Below are positions 8,122-15,411 of a DNA stretch of 35,820 nt, piece by piece (the stretch's first letter is position 1; each line of letters begins with the position of its first letter). The stretch comes from Candidatus Omnitrophota bacterium. GTDB taxonomy: Bacteria; Omnitrophota; Gorgyraeia; Zapsychrales; Zapsychraceae. The stretch covers positions 1 to 35,820 of the forward strand of contig JADFZM010000009.1 of the NCBI GenBank assembly GCA_015232535.1, read 5' to 3'. The notes under the pieces are model-generated. The model ran no database searches. It was not told the origin of the DNA and was given only the letters and a program-made list of their open reading frames with translations. Both the position numbers and the translations under genes were made by a program.

Positions 8122-8147
8122 TTTTATTTACCGGAATTTTCTTAAAT

Positions 8148-8164
8148 AAAAAAAAAGGGGGGGG
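8148..8164 (+). repeat. A9-G8 homopolymer tract containing the secretin ribosome binding site
   Basis: Nine A (8148-8156) run into eight G (8157-8164), followed by agcttt and the ATG at 8171. The G run plus AG forms the Shine-Dalgarno sequence. Tracts of this length can slip during replication; a change in G count would change the core length and spacing of the ribosome binding site. Homopolymer length may also be an assembly error. Confidence 0.7.
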
Positions 8165-8170
8165 AGCTTT

Positions 8171-9643
8171 ATGCTAAAAAAAGTTAGCGTTATATTTTAT
8201 TTTTTCGCCTTTATTCTCATCACCACAACCGCCAGTGCGGCAAACTTGTCGCAAAAGTATGATTTCCTTGACTCGGAATTCATCGATGAGAATTACCGGA
8301 AAACCATATCTTTGGATTTCCGCAACGCCCCGCTGGAAGACGTTTTAAAAATGTTTGCCCAGCAAGCCGGATGGAATTTTATCGCATCCTCGGAGGTTTC
8401 GGGCGTTAAATTGAACGTCTATTTGGACAAGGTTCCCGTTGAGGAGGCCCTGGAGCGGATCTTATCCGCCAAGGGTTTAACTTACGAGCTCTATCCGGAC
8501 AGCAACATCTTTACCGTAAAACCTTTGGTTAAAACCGACCGTCAATTGGTTACACGTGTTTACCGCCTTAAGAATGCGAGCGTGCCCAAAGCATCGATAA
8601 ATACGACCTTAGACGATATCACAACCGAGCCATCCGGTTTGACCGATGCCATAAAAGCATTGCTCTCGCCAAAGGGCTCAATGGTGGAAGACCCGCGCAC
8701 CAACTCGCTTATAGTAAGCGACACCGCCGACCAGATACCTTTGGTCGAACAGGCTCTTTCCCGCCTTGATGTGAAAATCCCGCAAATATTGATCGAATGC
8801 GAAATTTTAGATACGAAAAAAGGCGATGCCGAGGAAATCGGAATAAAATGGGGCAACCCCAGCAACAATGAAGGCATAGTTATGACTAACACCCCCGGCA
8901 CGCTTCAGACCTTTTGGCCTTTTGATCAGGATAGATTGTTCGGAGGAAGAAATCTAAACTCTGCCGATTGGGAGGTGCCAAAATTAAGTTATACCGCCGG
9001 AACCTGGGCATTGGTTGGATTAGGGCAAAAACTGCAATTGTTAAGAAGCGATACCGATACAAAGACTTTAGCCAGGCCAAGGATCATTACCCTGAACAAT
9101 CAAATGGCAAAAATTGAGATCTCGACCGATCAGGTTATCGGAACGAAGACAGTAACAGACAATGTGACAGGAACATCAACTGATTCGATCGAGAGGGCAT
9201 CTACCGGCGTTAAGCTTAAGGTTACACCCCAGGCTAATATTGATTCCGGGGAAATCACCCTCGCTGTCCAACCGGAAGTAATAAACGCGACCCAATCAAC
9301 GCTTGATCCAACTACCGCCGAACCGGAAACAAGAGGCTCTAAATCCATTACCCGGGTTATGTCGGGAGACACATTGATAATCGGCGGATTGATCCGGACC
9401 GAAGAACAGAACACTTCCTATAGCGTTCCGGTCTTAGGGGCGATTCCTCTAATCGGCCGGGCTTTTAAACATGACAATAGGTCAAAGGTTGACAGGGAAC
9501 TGATCATTTTCCTTACTCCGAATATTATCGAAGATTCATCTAACCTAATGACGGCAAAATCGGCAAACAAAGGATTCCCTCTCAAGCCTTCCCTTGAGAG
9601 AGAACAAGATGAGCCGATAAGCCTCGGGATGAAACAAAAATAA
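8171..9643 (+). CDS. pilQ: Outer-membrane secretin (PilQ/GspD family)
   Basis: The protein has 490 residues. A signal peptide is cleaved after about A23. A short TonB-like N-terminal (STN) domain covers about 42-95 (ISLDFRNAPLEDVLKMFAQQAGWN), then an N1-type KH domain (about 100-190, ending VEDPRTNSLIVSD), and the secretin pore domain with the C-terminal signature VPVLGAIPLIGRAFKHDN. Secretins form the outer-membrane ring through which pili or substrates pass. It is shorter than most PilQ proteins because AMIN domains are missing, and this shorter form also fits GspD-like proteins. The gene lies directly between pilP and pilB. Confidence 0.92.
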   Translation: MLKKVSVIFYFFAFILITTTASAANLSQKYDFLDSEFIDENYRKTISLDFRNAPLEDVLKMFAQQAGWNFIASSEVSGVKLNVYLDKVPVEEALERILSAKGLTYELYPDSNIFTVKPLVKTDRQLVTRVYRLKNASVPKASINTTLDDITTEPSGLTDAIKALLSPKGSMVEDPRTNSLIVSDTADQIPLVEQALSRLDVKIPQILIECEILDTKKGDAEEIGIKWGNPSNNEGIVMTNTPGTLQTFWPFDQDRLFGGRNLNSADWEVPKLSYTAGTWALVGLGQKLQLLRSDTDTKTLARPRIITLNNQMAKIEISTDQVIGTKTVTDNVTGTSTDSIERASTGVKLKVTPQANIDSGEITLAVQPEVINATQSTLDPTTAEPETRGSKSITRVMSGDTLIIGGLIRTEEQNTSYSVPVLGAIPLIGRAFKHDNRSKVDRELIIFLTPNIIEDSSNLMTAKSANKGFPLKPSLEREQDEPISLGMKQK

Positions 9644-9644
9644 G

Positions 9645-9660
9645 AAAGGGCCGACCCTTT
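9645..9660 (+). terminator. Small hairpin after the secretin gene
   Basis: AAAGGG and CCCTTT form a perfect 6-bp stem with a CCGA loop, beginning 1 nt after the secretin stop codon and followed by a mixed A/T run. The stem is short and the T tract poor, so this is at best a weak terminator or an mRNA end-stabilising hairpin. Confidence 0.35.
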
Positions 9661-9680
9661 AACTTTTAAACTTTGTAGTG

Positions 9681-9708
9681 TTGCAATTTTGGAAATAAAT
9701 AGGATAAT
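9681..9708 (+). promoter_or_regulatory. Sigma-70-type promoter before pilB
   Basis: TTGCAA (9681-9686) and GATAAT (9703-9708) lie 16 bp apart, and six bases separate the -10 box from the ATG at 9715. The predicted start therefore coincides with the start codon, the same geometry as the promoter at 72-99. An AGGA at 9701-9704, ten bases from the ATG, leaves normal initiation possible for transcripts that read through from pilQ. Confidence 0.5.
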
Positions 9709-9714
9709 AACTTT

Positions 9715-11457
9715 ATGGCACATTTCAGATTAGGCGAAGTTTTAATAAAAGAAGGCCTTATTACCGAGAAACAGCTCAATAACGCTATTGAGTTCCAGAA
9801 GAAAGAAAAAGGCCGCATCGGGGAAATCCTCATCAAGCTGGGATTCATAACTGAGGAAAACATGATTTCCGCCCTCGGGTCACAGCTTAACATACCCTAT
9901 TATTCCTCCGAGAACGCCGAGCTTCTAAAGCCGCAACCCGATCAAAAGCTGGATAAATTAATACCCTCTGATTTTGCAACTAAGAATATAGTACTTCCTT
10001 TGTCTAAGAATATGAACTCTATTACCTGCGCGGTAAACGACCCCTTAGACCTTATGATGATCGACAACCTAAAGCGGCTGACATCATGCGAGATTAATTT
10101 GGTTATCGCGACCAAAGCCGCTATCCAAAAAGCCATAAATAACTTTTATTTCGCGAATAAAAAAGAAGACCTTGCCGGTACTTCAATGCTTGATCAGGCG
10201 GTCGAAAGCTCATACGCGCAAAAATCGATTGACCAGATGATAACCTCCACCAAAGAGAAACATGAAGCCACCGAGCTAAGCTTAGATAAGCTTATCGAGA
10301 AAGCCGGGGAGGCTCCGGTCATTAAGCTGGTCGACCTGATCATACGCCAAGCCATCGACGAGCGGGCCAGCGATATTCACATCGAGCCTTTTGACAACAA
10401 GATCAATTTGCGTTACCGTATCGACGGGCATTTGTACGAAATCCCGCCGCCAGCGCCGCATTTGCATTTGCCAATCGTTTCGCGTATAAAAATATTATCC
10501 AAGCTCGATATCGCCGAAAAAAGGCTTCCCCAGGACGGTGCTATTGTCGCTAAGCTCGAGGACAGAACTGTCGACTTGCGAATTTCAACGATTCCTACCG
10601 TATGGGGAGAAAAGGTCGTCATGCGTATCTTAGACAAAGCGGCCGTGCCTTTGGAATTAAGCCAGCTGGGGTTCGACGCCAAACAGATTGATACGATAAG
10701 AAAATCACTCAGCTCGCCTTACGGCCTGTTTTACGTCACCGGGCCGACTGGAAGCGGAAAATCGACCACCCTTTACGCCGCCGTGAGTGAAACGAAAGAC
10801 CCTTCAAAGAACATACTAACGGTCGAAGACCCCGTAGAATATAAGCTAGACGGCATAAACCAAGTAGCTATCAAACCCGATATCGGGCTGACCTTTGCCG
10901 CGGCTCTAAGGGCGTTCTTGCGCCAAGACCCCGACATCATAATGGTCGGAGAAACCCGCGACATAGAAACCGCGTCGATATGCGTTCGCGCCGCCTTAAC
11001 AGGGCACTTTGTCTTATCCACCTTGCACACAAACGATGCCGCCTCCGCCATAACCAGGCTGATTGATATCGGCATCCCTAATTACCTATTGACCCCGTCT
11101 TTGACCATGATCCTGGCCCAGAGGCTGGCAAGAAGGCTCTGTTCTAAGTGCAAAGAACCATACGAGCCTTCTGCCGAACAGCACGGAGGTATAAAGTTTA
11201 AAAGCGACCTAATATACCGGTCGAAAGGATGCGACCTTTGCAAAAACACCGGGTACAAAGGCCGAATAGTTGTCTCTGAAGTTTTATGTATCGATGATGA
11301 GATAAAAAGTATCCTTTCAAGAAACGGCAGTTACACGGAAATAAAAGACTGTGCCAGAAAAAACGGAATGCTGACAATCTTTGAGGCCGGGGTGAAACTG
11401 GTAGAAGAGGGGATAACCTCTTTCGAGGAAGTATGCCGTGTCAGCGTCGATCAATAA
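9715..11457 (+). CDS. pilB: PilB/GspE-family secretion ATPase
   Basis: This 580-residue protein is a hexameric ATPase that drives pilus extension. It begins with an MshEN/GspE N-terminal domain (about 1-150; FRLGEVLIKEGLITEKQLNNA), followed by the N2 domain with RASDIHIEP and the motor domain. Walker A GPTGSGKST is at about 343-351, the Walker B region DPDIIMVGETRD at about 405-416, and the histidine box LTGHFVLSTLHTND follows. A tetracysteine zinc site (C476/C479, C506/C509) is typical of extension ATPases and absent from PilT retraction ATPases. No PilT gene is in this window. It is followed by pilC after 21 bp. Confidence 0.94.
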   Translation: MAHFRLGEVLIKEGLITEKQLNNAIEFQKKEKGRIGEILIKLGFITEENMISALGSQLNIPYYSSENAELLKPQPDQKLDKLIPSDFATKNIVLPLSKNMNSITCAVNDPLDLMMIDNLKRLTSCEINLVIATKAAIQKAINNFYFANKKEDLAGTSMLDQAVESSYAQKSIDQMITSTKEKHEATELSLDKLIEKAGEAPVIKLVDLIIRQAIDERASDIHIEPFDNKINLRYRIDGHLYEIPPPAPHLHLPIVSRIKILSKLDIAEKRLPQDGAIVAKLEDRTVDLRISTIPTVWGEKVVMRILDKAAVPLELSQLGFDAKQIDTIRKSLSSPYGLFYVTGPTGSGKSTTLYAAVSETKDPSKNILTVEDPVEYKLDGINQVAIKPDIGLTFAAALRAFLRQDPDIIMVGETRDIETASICVRAALTGHFVLSTLHTNDAASAITRLIDIGIPNYLLTPSLTMILAQRLARRLCSKCKEPYEPSAEQHGGIKFKSDLIYRSKGCDLCKNTGYKGRIVVSEVLCIDDEIKSILSRNGSYTEIKDCARKNGMLTIFEAGVKLVEEGITSFEEVCRVSVDQ

Positions 11458-11478
11458 ATATAAAAAAGGAAATTCGCT

Positions 11479-12717
11479 TTGCCGAAATATTCTTATGTAG
11501 TAAAAGACAAAGAAGGCCGCTCTTTTAAGAACATCACCGATGCCGTAAACAAAAAAATCGTCATCGATAAGCTACAGAAACAGGGTTATTACATAATCAG
11601 CGTCAGACAGATCACCGTCGGCAAATCAGCCGACTCCATCCGGATATCAAAAAAAAAGCAGTTTACCCATAAAAAGGCCACACTAGGAGATTTGCTCGGA
11701 TTCGCCCGTCAGTTTGCAACCATGCTCGAGTCAGGCATTACGATCACCCGGGCTTTATCGGTAATCCAAACCCAGGTCGAAAGCGAAGAGCTTCACAAAG
11801 TAATGACCAAAGTAAAAAACGACGTCGAACAGGGCCGGTCTTTAAGCCAAGCCCTTTCGGCGCACCCGAAAGTTTTCAATCAATTTTGGATAAGCCTTTC
11901 GGAAGTAGGAGAAGCCTCCGGCACGATCCCTATGGTTTTTAACAAACTTACCTTTTATCTTGAACAGCAAGAAAAATTCAAATCAGTTGTAATCTCCGGC
12001 ATCATATACCCCTCAATACTATTCATCGTCGCCACCGGCGCGGTCGCATTCTTTGCCCTCTTCGTCGGTCCTCGGTTCCAGGATATCTTTAAATCAATGA
12101 ATGTACCGCTGCCCGGGATAACAATTTTCTTGCTGGGTTTATTTAATTTTATAAAAACTTACTCATTGCATATTATAGGAGCAGGTTTTGTTGCCTTCAT
12201 CTTCCTAAAGCTTTATATTAAGACGTACTACGGCAGGATAAACTATGAAAAGTTCCTCTTTAACCTTCCAATATTCGGCGACATTATAAAGCTAATCGTA
12301 ATCGAGCGGTTCTGTTCGCAAATGGCGATACTCATAGATTCCGGCGTGCCTATACTCTATGCTTTGGACATTGCCGAGCGTTTAGTCAGCAACAACACCT
12401 GCGCTTTGATCGTCTCCGAGATCAAAGAAGGAGTAAAACGAGGCGAGGTATTAGTCGCCCCTATGGAACGCAGCGGTTTTTTCACTCCGATGACAATACA
12501 GATGATACAAGTCGGGGAGGAAACCGGCGAACTAAGCAAAATGTTCAAACATATCTCCGAGTTCTATCAAGCCCATGTATCGACTTTTATGCAAAGATTT
12601 TCTACAATCGTTGAACCTATCATGCTGGTTTTCATGGGAGGAGTAATAGGGACAATAGTTATCGCTATGTTTCTTCCGATGTTCAACATCGCCCAACTCG
12701 GAGGAGCGGGGGGATAA
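11479..12717 (+). CDS. pilC: PilC/GspF-family inner-membrane platform protein
   Basis: The 412-residue protein has the two tandem T2SSF domains of PilC/GspF (about 70-195 and 270-400), each followed by membrane segments (about 170-195, 213-240 and 375-400). Key stretches are FARQFATMLESGITITRAL and the paired FCSQMAILIDSGVPILYAL. It is the platform on which PilB rotates to add pilin subunits. Translation starts at TTG: an AAGGA sequence lies 8 nt upstream and the N-terminal PKYSYVVKDKEG matches the family start. The gene ends the ATPase/platform pair and precedes the pilin leader region. Confidence 0.93.
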   Translation: MPKYSYVVKDKEGRSFKNITDAVNKKIVIDKLQKQGYYIISVRQITVGKSADSIRISKKKQFTHKKATLGDLLGFARQFATMLESGITITRALSVIQTQVESEELHKVMTKVKNDVEQGRSLSQALSAHPKVFNQFWISLSEVGEASGTIPMVFNKLTFYLEQQEKFKSVVISGIIYPSILFIVATGAVAFFALFVGPRFQDIFKSMNVPLPGITIFLLGLFNFIKTYSLHIIGAGFVAFIFLKLYIKTYYGRINYEKFLFNLPIFGDIIKLIVIERFCSQMAILIDSGVPILYALDIAERLVSNNTCALIVSEIKEGVKRGEVLVAPMERSGFFTPMTIQMIQVGEETGELSKMFKHISEFYQAHVSTFMQRFSTIVEPIMLVFMGGVIGTIVIAMFLPMFNIAQLGGAGG

Positions 12718-12831
12718 ACAGGGGCGCGTAAAAATATATAATAATGCTTTATTTATTTACTTTTTTAAGGTAAATTATTGGCTATAGGATGTTTACATAA
12801 GAGTTAAGTTATCGTTAGTTCTTTGGCATTT

Positions 12832-12841
12832 TGCTTATATT
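12832..12841 (+). promoter_or_regulatory. Possible -10 element for the pilin leader
   Basis: TATATT at 12836-12841 has a TG dinucleotide 2 nt upstream, similar to an extended -10 element, but there is no convincing -35 box. Transcription from it would start near 12846-12848, at the foot of the first long stem of the leader. Confidence 0.35.
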
Positions 12842-12845
12842 TAGC

Positions 12846-12970
12846 CCGTTTGACAACTGCTCTCTTATATGTTATATCTTGAATAGAGAGTTGCAGCTTT
12901 GGTCAAACGGTTATTGATATCAGTAAACCACATAAAGATGTGTGGCACGGAAGTTAAAGTCAATAACTTC
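12846..12970 (+). ncRNA. Structured 5' leader upstream of the major pilin gene
   Basis: The 355-bp gap between pilC and pilA contains no gene but strong RNA structure. A perfect 9-bp stem CCGTTTGAC/GTCAAACGG (12846-12854 with 12902-12910) encloses an inner CTCTCT/AGAGAG stem. Next, an 8-bp stem GTTATTGA/TCAATAAC (12910-12917 with 12960-12967) encloses a hairpin CCACAT..ATGTGTGG. A second hairpin, GAAGTTA/TAACTTC (12950-12956 with 12964-12970), uses the same TAAC bases, so the two cannot form together. An intrinsic terminator follows. This layout resembles an attenuator or riboswitch. Ligand and class are unknown. Confidence 0.55.
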
Positions 12971-12993
12971 AACAAAACAAAAAAAGGTTTGTG

Positions 12994-13026
12994 CCTATTC
13001 TACGCGGTGTGGAATAGGTTTTTTTT
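12994..13026 (+). terminator. Intrinsic terminator 46 bp before the pilin start codon
   Basis: CCTATTC (12994-13000) pairs with GAATAGG (13012-13018) and is followed by eight T (13019-13026). It ends only 46 bp before the pilA ATG, with no room for a promoter in between. It may close the pilC operon, or it may control read-through into pilA. GTGCC at 12991-12995 can pair with GGCAC at 12944-12948, which would occupy the foot of this stem. Confidence 0.8.
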
Positions 13027-13072
13027 ATTGCGAACCTTTGGTTAAGCAACCAAAAAAAAGAAGGAGCAAAAG

Positions 13073-13489
13073 ATGAAAAGTAGAAAAAGCGGTTTTACCT
13101 TATTGGAAATCATCATAGTCATCATAATCGTCGGGGTATTAGCTTCGCTCGCCTTGCCGCGGTTCTTCTCGACGGTTGAGTTCTCAAGAAGTACCGAAGC
13201 CTTGACTGCTATGACGGCGATCCGCCAATCGCTGGAAAGATGCTACAATACTAATAATGCTTCATACGAAAGATGTGGTCTGTTCAATAACCTCGACCTT
13301 GAAAATCCCACAACTTCTCCCAATTCTCACTTTAACTATATCTTCAATGGCATGACCAACAATACATACACAATTGAAGCACAAAGAAACGCCCGAGAGG
13401 GCGGGACCATTACCGATTGGATAAGATTATCGCAGGATGTGAACGGTGTAACTAGAAGTGGAACCGGAGCATTTAAAGGAATCAAATAG
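13073..13489 (+). CDS. pilA: Major type IV pilin / pseudopilin
   Basis: The protein has 138 residues. A six-residue-plus-Gly leader (MKSRKSG) precedes the canonical prepilin site G|FTLLE, with Glu at +5, and the hydrophobic helix IIIVIIIVGVLASLALPRFF. The C-terminal domain has two Cys (C61 and C68 approximately) that could form a disulphide, and a short beta region. It is either the major pilin PilA or the GspG-like major pseudopilin. It is judged to be major because it is first in the pilin cluster, has a strong GAAGGAG ribosome binding site and is set apart by its own leader and a 3' hairpin. Confidence 0.88.
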   Translation: MKSRKSGFTLLEIIIVIIIVGVLASLALPRFFSTVEFSRSTEALTAMTAIRQSLERCYNTNNASYERCGLFNNLDLENPTTSPNSHFNYIFNGMTNNTYTIEAQRNAREGGTITDWIRLSQDVNGVTRSGTGAFKGIK

Positions 13490-13515
13490 CAATAAAGTTT
13501 AGGAATCAAGCGTGA

Positions 13516-13553
13516 ACAACATCGAAGCTCGTAAATCAGGGCTTCGATGTTGT
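13516..13553 (+). terminator. Perfect 13-bp hairpin after the pilin gene
   Basis: ACAACATCGAAGC (13516-13528) pairs perfectly with GCTTCGATGTTGT (13541-13553) around a 12-nt loop. The following CTTTAATAAA is a weak U tract. The hairpin could terminate or protect most pilA transcripts while letting some continue into the minor pilin genes, giving more major than minor pilin. Confidence 0.6.
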
Positions 13554-13577
13554 CTTTAATAAAGGCGTAAGGTAGAA

Positions 13578-14096
13578 ATGCCGCATAAAAATATTCATAT
13601 CAAAGGGTTTTCTCTTTTAGAAATTTCTGTCGCAATCGTCCTTTTAAGCCTCCTCGCCGGAATTGGCATACCGAAATATATAGCTTATATCGACAAAGGC
13701 TTGGAGAGAGAGGCCGTAAATCAGCTCCTTTCGATTCATGCCATAAACCAAATATATAAAGCCAATGCCGGAAGTTATTTTAAGATATCGCAAGCCTGCC
13801 AACCCAGCGAATGCGACCTTTTAGATTCACAATCTTTGGAGGTTCAAGAACCTAAAGTATATAATTTTAACCAAAATTTTGGAACAAATTTGATCGCAAA
13901 TCAGAAATATATTTATCAATATGATGAACCGGGAGTAGGAGCAGACACCTTCACGGCAAAAATAAAATTTAGATTAAGCAACGGCAATGATATCAAAATC
14001 AGAGTCGCCCAAGAAGCCATTTCAAGCACCTCAACTCCCCCAAACCCTTGTTGCGAGGAGGGAGAGTGTTTTACGCTAGATGATTGCAATCTATAA
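13578..14096 (+). CDS. Pilin-like protein with prepilin signal
   Basis: This 172-residue protein has a ten-residue basic leader and a canonical prepilin site G|FSLLE with Glu at +5, then a hydrophobic helix (ISVAIVLLSLLAGIGIP). The remainder is a polar domain with two CQPSEC-type cysteines near 66-71 and a Cys-rich C-terminus (CCEEGECFTLDDC). It is a minor pilin or second pilin. The C-terminal Cys cluster may be a disulphide loop. It lies 88 bp after pilA, beyond the 3' hairpin, and has an AAGG ribosome binding site. Confidence 0.85.
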   Translation: MPHKNIHIKGFSLLEISVAIVLLSLLAGIGIPKYIAYIDKGLEREAVNQLLSIHAINQIYKANAGSYFKISQACQPSECDLLDSQSLEVQEPKVYNFNQNFGTNLIANQKYIYQYDEPGVGADTFTAKIKFRLSNGNDIKIRVAQEAISSTSTPPNPCCEEGECFTLDDCNL

Positions 14097-14106
14097 GGAA
14101 TAGGTT

Positions 14107-14472
14107 TTGCTAAAGATACTTAAAAAATCCGGGTTTGCTTCATTGCTGGAAATAACGATAGCGGCCATAATATTCGTCATCGCAGGGATCGGAATATTCA
14201 CCACCATAGCCATGTTTAGGCCTCAGGCAACCGGCTCCACCAACCGGCTTAAAGCCGCCTATATCGGGAAATATATGCTTGATGAGCTAAGGTCAGGAGT
14301 CGATGCAAATACTTGGAATACTCCATCTTCAAATTTATTCTGGCCTACCCCAGGGACAAAGCTGAGGACTATTACTATTAATTCTGTTGACTACACAATC
14401 GAATGGTTTAGCTTTCTTGTCCCGGGCCTAAACGTCATTGAAACAAGAATGAATATAACTTATAGTGAATAA
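14107..14472 (+). CDS. Minor pilin (PilV/GspI-like) with shifted prepilin motif
   Basis: The 121-residue protein starts at a TTG and has the N-terminal leader MLKILKKSG followed by FASLLE and a hydrophobic helix (TIAAIIFVIAGIGIFTTI). In normal prepilins Glu lies at +5 after the G|F cut; here it is at +6, one residue further. Peptidase cleavage might still occur, or might use the F|A bond. The remainder is a short beta domain. The position between other minor pilins and overlap of its end with the next gene (8 bp) suggest PilV/GspI, but the subtype is not certain. Confidence 0.72.
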   Translation: MLKILKKSGFASLLEITIAAIIFVIAGIGIFTTIAMFRPQATGSTNRLKAAYIGKYMLDELRSGVDANTWNTPSSNLFWPTPGTKLRTITINSVDYTIEWFSFLVPGLNVIETRMNITYSE

Positions 14473-15208
14473 TCAAATAAACTTTAGACTTAAATCTCCT
14501 AGAGCAATTACCCTTACCGAGCTTTTAGTCGCCTCGGTGTTGATCGGCATTGTTATGCTGGGTGTTATCACTTTCAGTTTTACAGTAAAGAATATTCAGG
14601 TGTCAACTCAACGCTCATCATCACTTTCGGCCAAAATAGCCTCTGCCATGAGCTATTTACGCCAAGACGCCTATTCCGCAGTAGGATATTTCGACCCTGG
14701 CTGGTCAGAACCTAATAATCCTCCGGGAATTTCTGCCGGAGTTTACAAAGGGTTTACAGCCCCCACAAATAGCTCCATATGTTTCCGCCATGATACCGAC
14801 GGAGATCCGTCATTGTTCACCACTGACCAATGGAGATGTTATTTTGCGCAATCAGGCGGCCCAAGTATCGATGGTAATTTATTATGCGGGCCAGAAGGAT
14901 TCTTGCTTTGGCGCTGCCCCCTAGATGCGGTGGTAGCCCCTACTGCAGACCAAGGGAGATGTTTAAACGGCGATTCTGGGGCCCTAGAGTCAGCCGAGCC
15001 TTTATTATGCATAACTGCCCAAGACGAATATGCGGGTTCCTCCCGGGAAAATGTTTTTTTCCATATTTCGTTTGATGCGGACGGAAAGCTCCAGTATATT
15101 GAATTAACACTAAAGGCTAAATACGACACACGTTTAAAATCAAACCCTCTAACAAATCCTGAATACGTCATGAAATCCCGCGTTAACCCGCCGCAATCAT
15201 CCCGCTAA
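14465..15208 (+). CDS. Minor pilin (PilW/GspJ-like)
   Basis: This 247-residue protein begins at a GTG overlapping the end of the previous gene. Its N-terminus is basic and runs into A|ITLTE with Glu at +5, a prepilin-like site with Ala rather than Gly at -1, and a hydrophobic helix (LLVASVLIGIVMLGVITFSF). A large polar domain with several Cys (region 98-185) follows. GspJ and PilW are the largest minor pilins and usually come last in such clusters, as here. The Ala at -1 is tolerated by some prepilin peptidases. Confidence 0.78.
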   Translation: MNNQINFRLKSPRAITLTELLVASVLIGIVMLGVITFSFTVKNIQVSTQRSSSLSAKIASAMSYLRQDAYSAVGYFDPGWSEPNNPPGISAGVYKGFTAPTNSSICFRHDTDGDPSLFTTDQWRCYFAQSGGPSIDGNLLCGPEGFLLWRCPLDAVVAPTADQGRCLNGDSGALESAEPLLCITAQDEYAGSSRENVFFHISFDADGKLQYIELTLKAKYDTRLKSNPLTNPEYVMKSRVNPPQSSR

Positions 15209-15249
15209 AGAAGGCATTAATCGGATTGTAAAAAGTTAAAAGCAATTTC

Positions 15250-15278
15250 TTGTCATTAATAAAGTCTTCTGCTATTAT
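15250..15278 (+). promoter_or_regulatory. Promoter of the tRNA gene
   Basis: TTGTCA (15250-15255) and TATTAT (15273-15278) are 17 bp apart. The predicted start near 15285 precedes the tRNA by about 15 nt. The promoter would also serve rsmE, which begins 38 bp after the tRNA. Confidence 0.65.
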
Positions 15279-15299
15279 ATCAATAATTTTGAATTACTT

Positions 15300-15373
15300 G
15301 GGCCGATAGCTCAGTTTGGGAGAGCGCCTGCTCCGCAAGCAGGAGGCCGGGGGTTCGAGCCCCCCTCGGTCCA
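15300..15373 (+). tRNA. tRNA-Ala, anticodon CGC
   Basis: All four stems are intact: acceptor GGGCCGA/TCGGTCC, D stem GCTC/GAGC, anticodon stem CCTGC/GCAGG and T stem GGGGG/CCCCC with loop TTCGAGC. The anticodon CGC is at 15334-15336. The acceptor has the G3-U70 wobble that marks tRNA-Ala for alanyl-tRNA synthetase, which agrees with the anticodon. The base before the anticodon (position 33, at 15333) is C rather than the nearly universal U. Discriminator is A73, and CCA is not encoded. It decodes GCG. Confidence 0.93.
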
Positions 15374-15411
15374 TTAATTTTCTTAAAACCCTTATCCTCC
15401 AAGAATAATTT

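Noticed and set aside
12825-12834. Sigma-54 promoter (GG/GC elements) before the pilin leader
   Set aside because: GG and GC are 8 bp apart instead of the required 12.
12910-12970. Classical GEMM-I cyclic di-GMP riboswitch
   Set aside because: The AAACC and ACG-N-AAG pieces are only approximate, the hairpin loop is not a GNRA loop and the tetraloop-receptor helix is missing.
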